A DNA stretch of 64,000 nt from Deltaproteobacteria bacterium GWB2_55_19 (GTDB taxonomy: Bacteria > Desulfobacterota > GWC2-55-46), in assembly GCA_001797465.1 (NCBI GenBank), contig MGPQ01000005.1, positions 31,032 through 95,031 on the forward strand, written 5' to 3'. Below are positions 41,569-51,450 of this stretch, in pieces; positions within the stretch are counted from its first letter, which is position 1, and every line of letters starts with the position of its first letter. The notes under the pieces are model-generated. The model was not told the DNA's origin, ran no database searches, and was given only the letters and a program-made list of their open reading frames with translations. Position numbers and translations under genes: made by a program.

Positions 41569-43464
41569 TTAACTCTTCGATAGAAGGTCTTGATATTTTA
41601 AAGCTCTCCTTTTAAAAGCGTTAGCTCCACCCTCTAAGAGTTTAAGAACGTCTTCTTTTCGTTCATCAACTGAACCGCCTGTTGGCGGATTAGCTTTAGT
41701 TGGATTTTCCATACTCATTACAATGATCTTATCTGCTTCGCCTAACACCGGGATATTTGCATTGTGAGTTACAAAAATAAGTTGGCGCTTTAATTTAAGC
41801 TCACGTATCTCTTCGACCAATGACTCGATAATAAAATGGTTATCGAGATCATCTTCAGGCTGATCAAACAGCAATGGATATGGTAGGGGGCGAAGGACTA
41901 AAGGAAGCAGGGCTGTAGCTTTTTGCCCTACTGAAAGAGACTCAACCGATTTGGGTTGTCCATCATCATACATTGTTATATCCAGCCTCATTGCAGGCGG
42001 TATAGCTTCCAATTCATAAAGCTCTGAATGATCCGATAGATATGCTACCACTCTATTCATTTGGCCTATATCACGGCCAAGAACGTCAGCAAAAAGTTGT
42101 CCATTGCCTGATTCAACAATATCTATGAGCTTCGCCGATGGAAAGGTTTTAGCTAGATCCGAGGCCACTTCATCCTGTGCGCGTACTCGGGATCCGCCAA
42201 GCATGGACGAAAGTCGTGCTGTATAGCCAGTCGGACCTGCATCGAACTGTAGTGTTAAATAAACCCTTTTCCCATGTTCTTTGTTAATCATCTCAACTTC
42301 TTTAAGTCGGAGACTATATGCTTGATTGTCTAATTCTGCAATTTCTGCCCTAATATACTCCCGCTGATTTAATAATTCTGCTTCTTGATTCTGAGCATTC
42401 TCAAGTTCCTTACCAAGTTTTTCCATAAGTAAGACTTGACGACGAAGATTTTCCTGCTTTTTTAAGGATTCATTAACTGCCTGTTGTTCCTGACGTAGCT
42501 GATAAAAGACTTCATTTTTTTCCTCAAAGATATTCTTGAGTTCCTGGATCGCTGACTGTAAATCATGAGAGCCAAGCTTGGCTACTATGGTTGCAATTTC
42601 TCTAAGGTCGGACTCTATGTGTCGTGTCAATTTTATGGCTTTTTCAGCTTCCGGTTGTGCTTCCTGCTCTACAAGATCTGACGAAGTTGATAGCTGGCTG
42701 ATATAATTTTGCGTGTGTTGAAGATTTGAAATTGCTACTCCCTGCAGGCTCAGCACACCTGAAAGAATTTCTATTATACGATTGCGCTTTTCAAAAAGAA
42801 TGCGATTAGTTTCGAGTTCTTTGGAAAGAGCTGGACATGATGCTTCAGCCTGTTTAAGTTGCTCTTTAAGTTCATTTAGCGGCTGAATTTTATCCCGCAA
42901 GGATGATATATCTACGCGAAGTGAACGAAGGGTTGACCCAACTTTAAGTAGTACCTGAGACTTCTCTTCTCTCTGTTCTCTCAGGGATTTGATCTTTGCT
43001 TGATTAGGCCTATCTATTAAACCAAGCCGTAAATCATGATTATCCTTTTCGGCAATTCGTTGCAGGTCGCCTTGAGAAAATATTTCGATATTGTGCAAAA
43101 TATTGTGGACAGCATGCTCCCTAACTCCATCTTGAAAAATGCGTGCGTCAGAGCCTATCTCACGTTCTAATACAAATAGAGATTTACCAAGGGTAGTTAG
43201 TTCTTCAACTTCGCAGCGAACACTTCCAGCATTGAGTGTGGACTTTAACATGCCAGACCGCAGGTCTTTCTCATCCTCACACTGAGTGGTGAGAATCTTT
43301 ATTGTTTTCGGATCGGTATCAAATGCGAATCGAATGCTTTCGATTAAGGTTGATTTACAGGTACCCCGAGCACCAATAATGCAAGTTAATCCCTGGTCAA
43401 ATTCAACTTTAGAATTTTCGAGAAAACCAGCGGTTGTAGAGAGCGACTTTATATAGGTACTCAC
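41569..43464 (-). CDS. SMC/RecF-like AAA ATPase of the defence triad
   Basis: This 631-residue ABC-type ATPase has Walker A GARGTCKST at residues 31-39 and a long coiled-coil middle (about 150-400). The signature-like LSVGQKATALLPLVL, the Walker B region LLFDQPEDDLDN and the H-loop FVTHNANIPV are near the C-terminus. Such proteins sense DNA ends, phage products or nucleic-acid stress in several defence systems. GTG 43464 has GGAGG upstream. It heads the three-gene operon with the kinase-fold and HEPN genes. Confidence 0.8.
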   Translation of the reverse strand: MSTYIKSLSTTAGFLENSKVEFDQGLTCIIGARGTCKSTLIESIRFAFDTDPKTIKILTTQCEDEKDLRSGMLKSTLNAGSVRCEVEELTTLGKSLFVLEREIGSDARIFQDGVREHAVHNILHNIEIFSQGDLQRIAEKDNHDLRLGLIDRPNQAKIKSLREQREEKSQVLLKVGSTLRSLRVDISSLRDKIQPLNELKEQLKQAEASCPALSKELETNRILFEKRNRIIEILSGVLSLQGVAISNLQHTQNYISQLSTSSDLVEQEAQPEAEKAIKLTRHIESDLREIATIVAKLGSHDLQSAIQELKNIFEEKNEVFYQLRQEQQAVNESLKKQENLRRQVLLMEKLGKELENAQNQEAELLNQREYIRAEIAELDNQAYSLRLKEVEMINKEHGKRVYLTLQFDAGPTGYTARLSSMLGGSRVRAQDEVASDLAKTFPSAKLIDIVESGNGQLFADVLGRDIGQMNRVVAYLSDHSELYELEAIPPAMRLDITMYDDGQPKSVESLSVGQKATALLPLVLRPLPYPLLFDQPEDDLDNHFIIESLVEEIRELKLKRQLIFVTHNANIPVLGEADKIIVMSMENPTKANPPTGGSVDERKEDVLKLLEGGANAFKRRALKYQDLLSKS

Positions 43465-43539
43465 TAATACCTCCGTAGATGCTACAATTTAGAAAGTCCT
43501 TAAAATAGAAAAAAGCATATATATTGTATTGATAAAATA

Positions 43540-43568
43540 ATTAACCACAATATATAGTACTATGTCAA
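43540..43568 (-). promoter_or_regulatory. Candidate promoter of the ATPase-kinase-HEPN operon
   Basis: On the minus strand TTGACA (43568-43563) is followed at 17-18 bases by GTTAATT, a weak -10. TATATTGT/ACAATATA inverted halves flank the -10 region (about 43518-43555). Confidence 0.35.
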
Positions 43569-43580
43569 GATCAAAGAACT

Positions 43581-43682
43581 TTAAAAAATTCTACAACACA
43601 ACAGATTAAATACTTTACCTCTCCCCTCTACAACCCTAATCTCCCCCTCCGTCAGGCCGTAACATAAACCAGCCTGCCTTAT
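43581..43682 (-). pseudogene. Remnant of a methyltransferase C-terminus
   Basis: A 33-codon leftward frame between stop codons reads LCYGLTEGEIRVVEGRG. This resembles the end of Eco57I/PglX-type adenine methyltransferases, compare ALYGITRDEILIIEH at the end of the intact enzyme at 44847-48152. It has no start codon. It lies at the junction of the two defence blocks and suggests an earlier restriction module was lost. Confidence 0.5.
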
Positions 43683-43702
43683 TCATTCAGCCTCAAGAAT
43701 TA

Positions 43703-44824
43703 CTAATCAAATACACCAAATTCTCTGCCACTCCTCATTGCAAATAAAGTATGTTGCTTCTTTGATTTCCCTTGCCATAAGATAGCCTTGCTCGAATCTG
43801 ACGAACAAACATCCAGCTTAAAAACCCCATCGCTTTTCTTCGACAGAAGCAAAGTTTGCCCTTCATAAGTAGTCGGCCCTTTTTCACCAGGCACAGGAAG
43901 ATTCAATTTTTCCATAAAATTATTACCAAATCGCAAATTGTACTCACCCTTGGTTCCTCCAAAATCTATCTTTATTTCACCTATTGGAGTATTTCTATCT
44001 TGCTGCCTGACAGGAAAACCAAAATACAGTGAAGTGCCTCTGGGAAGATCAATTTGATTACCAGGCAATAACGGCCCACGATTTTTCACAATGTATCCAC
44101 CTTGAATCCAATAATTTTTAGCTGCTGCTAAAAAAATTGCTTCCGGTAAAGTTATGTTAAAATCATGTTTATCTGATTCTGTTAAGAAGCCTTCTACCAA
44201 TTGAGGAATATTATCTACTTGAGTTACTTGTAGATTTTTTCTGGCTTTAACATACGCTGAAAGTAAATCATTATCTAAAAGAGTTGCATTTCTATAGACT
44301 TCCTCAATTCTCGCGAATTCATTAATTTTTGCCTTAAAGTCTGTAGCTATTTTCTTTGGTCCTTTTTTCCATGCCATGCTCATTGCATGTTCATGCCCAT
44401 AACTAAAGCCATTTAATGTCATATTAGCCGATCCTACGACTATACCTGTTGGACCTTTCTCGTATCCTTTATTAAAAAGGATTAAACTTTTCGCATGAAA
44501 ACATGTGGCAGGTTGTAGTTTTTTCTGAAGCACTTGTGCGGCATAGGGAATTCTAACCTCTGTATTAGGCATGCATAATAATTTTTTTAATGCACATGGT
44601 TCAGTAAATCCAAAATCTATAGAGATTACCCAGCGTTTATAAATCTTATCCCAAGTCGACAATTCACTTTTAAGAGTTTCAGTTAATAATTGAACCCCTC
44701 TGTCTGTTGCATACGCATAAAGACCTATCAAATTATCATAGTTACCAACCGCTGCCATTTTCTTAATTAGTCTCAAAATGGAGCCTCCATTTTCAGGCCC
44801 CTGTATTGCTATGCTTTGACGCAT
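43703..44824 (-). CDS. Phospholipase D-like (NgoFVII-type) nuclease
   Basis: This 373-residue protein has a single PLD catalytic motif: H and K in FHAKSLILFN near residue 115, then GSANMTLNGF. Single-motif PLD nucleases dimerise and cut DNA without metal. The C-terminal half (residues about 205-370) may recognise DNA. ATG 44824 is preferred to the GTG at 44827, with GAGGA upstream. It follows the methyltransferase on the same strand by about 20 bases, so it is the likely restriction subunit. Confidence 0.8.
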   Translation of the reverse strand: MRQSIAIQGPENGGSILRLIKKMAAVGNYDNLIGLYAYATDRGVQLLTETLKSELSTWDKIYKRWVISIDFGFTEPCALKKLLCMPNTEVRIPYAAQVLQKKLQPATCFHAKSLILFNKGYEKGPTGIVVGSANMTLNGFSYGHEHAMSMAWKKGPKKIATDFKAKINEFARIEEVYRNATLLDNDLLSAYVKARKNLQVTQVDNIPQLVEGFLTESDKHDFNITLPEAIFLAAAKNYWIQGGYIVKNRGPLLPGNQIDLPRGTSLYFGFPVRQQDRNTPIGEIKIDFGGTKGEYNLRFGNNFMEKLNLPVPGEKGPTTYEGQTLLLSKKSDGVFKLDVCSSDSSKAILWQGKSKKQHTLFAMRSGREFGVFD

Positions 44825-44846
44825 CACTTGTCCTCTGATTTACAGT

Positions 44847-47800
44847 TTATATATCATGCTCTAATCGCCTATTTATATCGTGCTCAATAATCAAAATTTC
44901 ATCTCTAGTTATACCGTAAAGCGCATACACCATATTATCAATTTTTCTCTCTAAACCAGAGATATCCGCTTTAGAATCCTTTTGCTTTAATGCATGAATC
45001 TGATCAACAATTGACATGAATGAGCGTTGATCATCAAAAGGAACTATTTTAATAGGTATATTTTTTAAAAACATTACTTTATAGATAAAAAAGCCGCCAG
45101 CTTTAGGGACAGTTATTTGCTTATAGCCCCATTCCATTAAAGAAGAATTTAGAATAGCAATTAAATATTTTATGCTTAAAAGCGATTCAAATTCCTTCCT
45201 GATCGTTATGCCGCAAACTGTATCACCATAAAATGTACAAGAGTCTGCAATTGAAAATCTGTTCCGATCTGATAGCTCAGGAGTAATAATTTTCAAATTA
45301 ATAAAATTAGATAAATGTCTTTGGTTCCAAAGCTCGTACCACTTTTTGTTAGATTTTGCAAAGTATGCTCTTTTATTAATTAATTCGATATTATCTTTTA
45401 AATACTTTAAATATCTTGGGCAATTGGCAGTAAGCGTTTCCTCATCTATGGGAACTGTTTTGTTGTTAATCAGTTGATATGGATAAAACAGATATTCCGT
45501 GTTTTCTTTTAGATAATATTTGTCAACATCTTTTCCCCGATAACAAGGCACAAAGTACTTTGTTTCGTAATTATTTTGCTCTATTTCTTTCTTCGTTAGT
45601 AAATATAAGGTATTTAAGCCTGTGACGACACCCTCTGATATCTTAGTTATTTCATGCAATTTTGTAAAATTATTAATTTTAGTTATTATGCCATTATAAA
45701 TATTGTCGGTTAATATCCATGGGGTTTCCATTAAATTGGATTGTTCTATCATTTTATTTTGGTCATCTAATCCATTCTTGTATTTAAATTGATTCTTAGA
45801 GTTATATGATTTTTTATATGAAAAAATACCAGTATAATTCGTCGCCTTATCGAAAATTTGGGTGTGCTCAAAATCTACTAATTCTACTAGGCTGGTGTGT
45901 TTTAAAAGAAATTTTCTTATTTCGATTCCGTGTTCTCTTTTAGTAAATGCAGTTGGACAGATAAAAATAAAAAAACCATTATTTTTTAAAAGATAAAAAC
46001 CCTTTTCAATAAACAATACATATAAGTCAAACTTCCCCTTAGCTGAATCAAAATGATTTTGAAGTTTTTTCTTATAGACTTTTTCTATACCATGAAAGCC
46101 TAGATAAGGTGGATTTCCAATAACAACATCGAATCCTTTTTGATGGAATATTTCACTAAAATATATCTCGAAATCAAAGTGTTCATCGTTATTGGTAATT
46201 AGTCTTATTAACTGGTCAATCTTTCCTTTCTCTTCCTTTTTCTTCCTCGGATTAGTTTCATCAAAAAACTGTTGTTTGAGCCCCTCCAATTCCTTAAACA
46301 GGTGGTCATTTAATAAATCTTTTTTAACTCCCAAAAGCGAGTTGCCAGTAACAATCTTATAATCCAGATTTGGCAAGGGTTTTATGGTCTCAAAGTCATC
46401 CTCATCCACCACCAACGAAAGCCAGAGCCTTAGTTTCGCAATATCAACAGCGCTGCCGTCTATATCTACTCCGTAGATGGATTCCTGAATGGCGTGGCGC
46501 TTGAAGTTGTAGCGAGTGCGTTCAGGGGATTCGCCGATATACGCGGTCAATATCTCACGGGCACTTACTATTTCATGGAGCATACCTACTGGAAAAGCCC
46601 CAGAGCCTATGGCAGGGTCGCATATTTTGATATTGGCAAGGACGCTATCGAGAAGCCTGGCGTTTGTACGGATGGATTCAGGAAGCTTATAGGAATAAGA
46701 CTTTGTCCCGCGTTCCTTGGCAATATCGTTTTCAATGCCATATTCTCCATGACGTATGAAGATTTCGATATCTTCTTGGGGAACAATAAGATGATAAGTT
46801 TCCGCCTTAATACGTTCTGGGTCGGGCTTGCCAAAAAGCTTATTTTGAATCGTTTTTTGTGGGACAAGGCTTTTTCCACTTGTATTGACAGCCGTATCAA
46901 GGTAATTGATCAGACTCTCCCGGCACATGTAGTGGACAATCTCTCGCGGCGTATAGAAGGCCCCTTTTGATTTCCGGTCCTTGATCTCAAGGAGGTTCTC
47001 AAAGACCTTCCCTAGCATCTCCGGGTCAACAGCCACCTCTTTTTCCAGCGGCTCGTCTTCTCTTACCGTAAAATTGTAAAGGTCGAAAGTATCGAATATC
47101 TCGGCAAAGGTCTCGTTCTTTAGAAGGATGTCGGTTTCCTGCCAGTTATAGCCTCCGATAGGCTCAAACAGTCCACCGTTAAGGAAAGGTATCTTGCACT
47201 TAAAAGGGCTGTAGAAGGACTTAACCCCTCTGTCTATCGCAAGGGCTTCATAGAAAAGAGGCTCCAGCAGGTCATTGAAGAAATTGTCGTACGGCACAAT
47301 CATCTTCTCGAAGAGCCGCCGCAGAAAGTCCTTAGGACCAGTTCCCCATCCTTTGAAATTACCAGCCTCATCTTTCTCAACGCCAAGCCATCCCTTTTTC
47401 TGCAGGAAGTAGAGGAAGACTATCTGCCCCAGCAGTTTCTTGGCAAAATCGGCAGTTTCTATCTTTGTTGATGCAAAGTCTCTTTTGACTTTCGAGTTAG
47501 ACGCGACAAGCGTATCGATCTCTTCCTTAAGCTTCAGGAAAAGGTTCTTGTACTTTTCAAAGAACTCCTTTGTAACCGATTCTATATTGAAGGCTTTTTC
47601 AAGTTCTGAAAGGATGGGGTTGCTTCGGTCATCCTGCAAAATGGGAAGCAGTTGCTGCTCGGCTGTATGGTTCGGTTCATTTTTGCCAACGAGAAAGGAG
47701 TAGCGCCTGGCAGGGGTCAATTCTTCTCTTATCTTGACCTTAGTTCCCTCTTCAACTGTCCGGTAATCCATGCGGACAAAGGAAAAACGCCAGTCATCCA

Positions 47801-48152
47801 GCCCATCGCTATGGTAGGCAACTAAAGCAGCGTCCTTTTCACCACGGTTCTTGAGGTACCATGCAATAAAGTTACGCTGCATGGTGCGGGATCGGTCAAG
47901 AGCAGCTTCTTTCTTCAGGTTGACGATAAGAACATCAAGAGCGGCCCCTTCCGGGTCTGTATATTTACCGACCCGCTTGTAGCGCTTCACATGGTCTTTA
48001 TAAGCATCCGGTATGAACTGGCCATAATAATCAAAAGCCTTGGATTCGTCCAAATCGTTAAAGAGGTTTCTGGTAAAAAGACGGAACCTATTCTCATCAA
48101 AGGCGTTATGAAATGTCTCGGAGATGAGCCTTACGGCATCCTGTCTGTTCAT
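44847..48152 (-). CDS. N6-adenine DNA methyltransferase (Eco57I/PglX-like)
   Basis: This 1101-residue enzyme has the AdoMet motif CDPAIGSGAFPVG near residue 520 and the catalytic NPPY motif in VVIGNPPYLGFHG near 690, the gamma-type order. The N-terminal ~400 residues contain helical and Lys-rich parts, and the C-terminal ~300 are a target-recognition-like region. There is no clear nuclease domain in it. Its ATG overlaps the helicase stop (ATGA). It modifies host DNA in the restriction module. Confidence 0.88.
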   Translation of the reverse strand: MNRQDAVRLISETFHNAFDENRFRLFTRNLFNDLDESKAFDYYGQFIPDAYKDHVKRYKRVGKYTDPEGAALDVLIVNLKKEAALDRSRTMQRNFIAWYLKNRGEKDAALVAYHSDGLDDWRFSFVRMDYRTVEEGTKVKIREELTPARRYSFLVGKNEPNHTAEQQLLPILQDDRSNPILSELEKAFNIESVTKEFFEKYKNLFLKLKEEIDTLVASNSKVKRDFASTKIETADFAKKLLGQIVFLYFLQKKGWLGVEKDEAGNFKGWGTGPKDFLRRLFEKMIVPYDNFFNDLLEPLFYEALAIDRGVKSFYSPFKCKIPFLNGGLFEPIGGYNWQETDILLKNETFAEIFDTFDLYNFTVREDEPLEKEVAVDPEMLGKVFENLLEIKDRKSKGAFYTPREIVHYMCRESLINYLDTAVNTSGKSLVPQKTIQNKLFGKPDPERIKAETYHLIVPQEDIEIFIRHGEYGIENDIAKERGTKSYSYKLPESIRTNARLLDSVLANIKICDPAIGSGAFPVGMLHEIVSAREILTAYIGESPERTRYNFKRHAIQESIYGVDIDGSAVDIAKLRLWLSLVVDEDDFETIKPLPNLDYKIVTGNSLLGVKKDLLNDHLFKELEGLKQQFFDETNPRKKKEEKGKIDQLIRLITNNDEHFDFEIYFSEIFHQKGFDVVIGNPPYLGFHGIEKVYKKKLQNHFDSAKGKFDLYVLFIEKGFYLLKNNGFFIFICPTAFTKREHGIEIRKFLLKHTSLVELVDFEHTQIFDKATNYTGIFSYKKSYNSKNQFKYKNGLDDQNKMIEQSNLMETPWILTDNIYNGIITKINNFTKLHEITKISEGVVTGLNTLYLLTKKEIEQNNYETKYFVPCYRGKDVDKYYLKENTEYLFYPYQLINNKTVPIDEETLTANCPRYLKYLKDNIELINKRAYFAKSNKKWYELWNQRHLSNFINLKIITPELSDRNRFSIADSCTFYGDTVCGITIRKEFESLLSIKYLIAILNSSLMEWGYKQITVPKAGGFFIYKVMFLKNIPIKIVPFDDQRSFMSIVDQIHALKQKDSKADISGLERKIDNMVYALYGITRDEILIIEHDINRRLEHDI

Positions 48153-51100
48153 GCGTTGCCTTCTTTACCTGTCAGGTACTCGGATAAGATAATTTCCCTT
48201 ATTGTAGCGGGGCCTGAATTCTGAGGCACTTGTCCTGCACTGAGAATATTATAAGGTAAGTTCTTTTTTAAAATTGCCAACACCTTCAAAGGATTGGTTT
48301 CTTTTTCAAGCTCATCCTTGATTCTCTTGCTCGTATTCTTGGGAATAACCCCATCCTCAAAGGCTGTGAAAGCTAATCTCAGAAAATCTTCGTCTTCCTC
48401 GGTAAATCCCTGGAACCGTTTAACATCGTTTGCCTTAAGTCTTTTAGTGATGTAGCTCTCATTAGATTTGCTGCCATGGCCGGTTTTCTCCAGCATCTCT
48501 CCAGAGGTGATGAGATCGAATTCAGCCTTGTTTTGTTCCAGCATCTGATAGAAACTTTTTGGGATAGGGAGCTTTTTAGCGTTTGCCTCGCATTCAAACA
48601 GATCGACCGCATTCAAAAACATAACTTCCTGCGTGTTTGTGCCATTTGACAGAAGAAACTTCTTGAGCTTTCCTTTGCGGAAAAAGGTTATCAATAGGTC
48701 CGTGCCATTATTATTTAAACGACAGGTGCGCGCTTTTCTGGGAAGCTTTTTTATCTTCTCAAAGAGTGCTGGCTCCTTATCTCTTATAGCCCTTATTTTC
48801 AGCAGATACTCAAGCTCAGAACGTTCCCCTTCATCCTCACCTTCGTAACTTTTTCTATCAGAAAGCTTTTTGTAAAGCCTATCTCCAAACAGTTCATGGG
48901 TGGAGACCTCTTCCTCTTCAGTCAAATATTTAGAATCCTCGCCCAAAGTATCATGGAATGCCTGGATCTTGGACTTGATACTTGCCTCCAAGCCCAGTTG
49001 CGCATCAGATTGTGCAGTAGGAAAGAAGTTGAAAAGAAATATCTTATTGTGTTCAGAACCGACACGGTTTACACGCCCTACCCGTTGTAAGACCCTTGTA
49101 GGATTCCAAGGAAGGTCATAGTTTATCACTATATTGGAGCGATGTAGGTTCACACCTTCCGCCAAAACGTCAGTAGTTATCAGTATGCGTATATCGTTTT
49201 TTTCTTCCTTCTGTCGTGGGTCGAAGTTTTCTATAACCATTTCTCGGGCAAGGGTGTTATTTATTTCCTTTTCACCATACAGTCCGCCCAAGCTTGAATA
49301 AAATAAAGCCTTTCCGTGAAAGTGTTTATCAAGGTTTCTATACAGATATTCACCTGTCTCCTTTGACTCTGTAAAGATGATAAGCTTATTGCCTTTAAGA
49401 ACGGAATTACTCTTCAGTTCCTTCACAAACTGCTCAAGTTTTGGGTCTGTTGTAATGCCTACCCATAAAGACTCTATTTCTTTCAGGAGCTTGAGATCAC
49501 TTTCAAGCTTGACCTTAAAATCATCGATGAACTCCAAGGACTCATATCTTTGAGCCCTATCCATCTCGACAAGTTTGAGCAGGGCTTCTTCATTATCCTC
49601 ATCCAGAAAATCATAAACGTTGACCTTTTTGCTAATATAAACAGTTCCTCCGCTGAACATATCGATGAATTTCGTATAAGACTCAACGAACCTCTTGAGG
49701 CTATTTTTAAAGGCATAAAAACTACTTTCAAGCCTCTTTACAAGAATGCCTTTCATAAACCCGCCGATGTTGCGCTGGGACTGCTTTTCAAATTCAGATA
49801 TGGGCTTATTCAAATATAGAAGCGGCGTATAACGAGCATATGAAAATTTCTTCAATAGCTCTATAGTTGAAGTGAATATTCGGTCTGTTTGTTCGTCAAA
49901 TTTATAAATGATTCGTTCAGGGTCAGCAATTTCGGGGAATGATAGCCCCTGCTTATCTATATCGCCTTTGAAGTATTTTAATACTTCGGTTCTCGTCCGC
50001 CTCACCATCACGTACTTCAAAACTTTTTCCCGCATCTCGTGAGACGCATCTTTTATGGCTCCGATGTATTCAGGGTCGGTCTTGTCATATTTGTTAGTTA
50101 TTTTTTTGAGGCTGGTAAAAAACTTTTCCAGGTTAGGTATGCCTGGGATGGTGCTTTTCTTCGGTATCTGAAAGAGCTTCAATTGACTGTAAATATCATC
50201 AACGGTGTTATTGAGCGGAGTTGCAGAGACCAGAATAACCTTTTTACCAAAGCATAACTGGTGCAATTTCTCGTAACCCTGCGTAACTTCGTTACGAAAC
50301 CTGTGAGCTTCGTCTATAAAAATATAATCGTACTTCCCTGCCCCTTCTTTTATTACATTGTCAAGCTTTCCGAGGGACTCGACCTTGAAACTGCGTATAC
50401 CAAAGTCAAAGAAGGTATCATGCCAGTATGGCTGCAAAACCGGAGGGCAGATAATCAGTATCTTTCCGCTAAGTTGCTGCGCAAGCAGGGCAGAGATATA
50501 GGTCTTCCCTAGACCGACTACGTCTGAAAGAAAAACGCCATTGTAAGCATCAAGGATTTTTTTGGCTGCTACAACCGCCTGCTTCTGATAATCCAGTTCC
50601 ATAAAACTCTCGGGAAGATAGATCTCAAAATCCTCGTCAAGATTAATATCTTCCTTGAAGTACTCGTATAAAAATTTGAGATAAAGATGATATGGCGTGA
50701 TCTGATCGTTGAGCCAGGTCTTTTCGTTTATGGTATTAACATAATCCTTTGAAATATCTACTGAGTTTTCCCAGAGTTCATCGAACTTCATAAGGGCAAA
50801 CTTCACATCAGCGCTGTTTTTTAGCTCGACGTTGAACTCCCGGTTTGCCACAAGACCGGATTCGGAAAAATTACTGGAGCCAGTGATAACCCTGCCAAAA
50901 TCTCGGTCATCCTCTGAAAAACGGCTTATATAAACCTTGGCATGTATATCTTTACTGGGATAAGCCCTTATCTCCATCTTGCCTGACTGCAGGAACTCAA
51001 TGAATTTTTTGACCCCTAGCTCAGTCTCATAGCTGTCATGTGAATGATCCATCTCGACTGTCAAAGACTCTGCAAAAATTTCTTTAGTTCGTTTGTGAGA

Positions 51101-51349
51101 CTCAAAATCGAGATCAGATTGATGCCTGTGCGTATCAATTATCTCAAATGCCTTCCTGTCAACGTTCAGGCCGACAAGAATTCTTATCTTTTCGACGGAT
51201 TCAAAAGATTGATACAGCTGATGGAATCCACTTGTACGAAAATATCCAACAAGAATGTCGAAGTGCTTAACATCCTTAAGGGTTTTCCGGAATCTATCGA
51301 GCAGTGTGGAGCCAGGCTCGTTTGTGAAAAATGTCAGATCGGTTTGCAT
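48149..51349 (-). CDS. PLD-domain SNF2/DEAD-type helicase of the restriction module
   Basis: This is a 1066-residue protein. An N-terminal PLD-like domain (HAKVYISRF near residue 140, GSSNFSESGL near 162) is followed by a two-lobe SF2 helicase: Walker A VVGLGKTYIS near 280, DEAH in FIDEAHRFRN, SATPLNNT, and the C-terminal lobe ending QRVGRVNRVGS near 770. About 290 further residues follow. ATG 51349 is preferred to the GTG at 51367. It is the first gene of the helicase-methylase-PLD operon. It resembles DISARM parts (helicase, MTase, PLD), but drmA and drmB are absent. Confidence 0.85.
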   Translation of the reverse strand: MQTDLTFFTNEPGSTLLDRFRKTLKDVKHFDILVGYFRTSGFHQLYQSFESVEKIRILVGLNVDRKAFEIIDTHRHQSDLDFESHKRTKEIFAESLTVEMDHSHDSYETELGVKKFIEFLQSGKMEIRAYPSKDIHAKVYISRFSEDDRDFGRVITGSSNFSESGLVANREFNVELKNSADVKFALMKFDELWENSVDISKDYVNTINEKTWLNDQITPYHLYLKFLYEYFKEDINLDEDFEIYLPESFMELDYQKQAVVAAKKILDAYNGVFLSDVVGLGKTYISALLAQQLSGKILIICPPVLQPYWHDTFFDFGIRSFKVESLGKLDNVIKEGAGKYDYIFIDEAHRFRNEVTQGYEKLHQLCFGKKVILVSATPLNNTVDDIYSQLKLFQIPKKSTIPGIPNLEKFFTSLKKITNKYDKTDPEYIGAIKDASHEMREKVLKYVMVRRTRTEVLKYFKGDIDKQGLSFPEIADPERIIYKFDEQTDRIFTSTIELLKKFSYARYTPLLYLNKPISEFEKQSQRNIGGFMKGILVKRLESSFYAFKNSLKRFVESYTKFIDMFSGGTVYISKKVNVYDFLDEDNEEALLKLVEMDRAQRYESLEFIDDFKVKLESDLKLLKEIESLWVGITTDPKLEQFVKELKSNSVLKGNKLIIFTESKETGEYLYRNLDKHFHGKALFYSSLGGLYGEKEINNTLAREMVIENFDPRQKEEKNDIRILITTDVLAEGVNLHRSNIVINYDLPWNPTRVLQRVGRVNRVGSEHNKIFLFNFFPTAQSDAQLGLEASIKSKIQAFHDTLGEDSKYLTEEEEVSTHELFGDRLYKKLSDRKSYEGEDEGERSELEYLLKIRAIRDKEPALFEKIKKLPRKARTCRLNNNGTDLLITFFRKGKLKKFLLSNGTNTQEVMFLNAVDLFECEANAKKLPIPKSFYQMLEQNKAEFDLITSGEMLEKTGHGSKSNESYITKRLKANDVKRFQGFTEEDEDFLRLAFTAFEDGVIPKNTSKRIKDELEKETNPLKVLAILKKNLPYNILSAGQVPQNSGPATIREIILSEYLTGKEGNA

Positions 51350-51450
51350 AAGGCTCAAAAATATCACATTTTTGTGTAATAAAACAATCCCAAATAAAAG
51401 AAAAACAAAGAAAAAAGCTGCTTCATGTTTGGCATTATGGGCCGCACAAT

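Noticed and set aside
43703..51349. DISARM or BREX system
   Set aside because: drmA and drmB are absent, as are brxL, brxC and pglZ; only helicase, methylase and PLD parts are shared.
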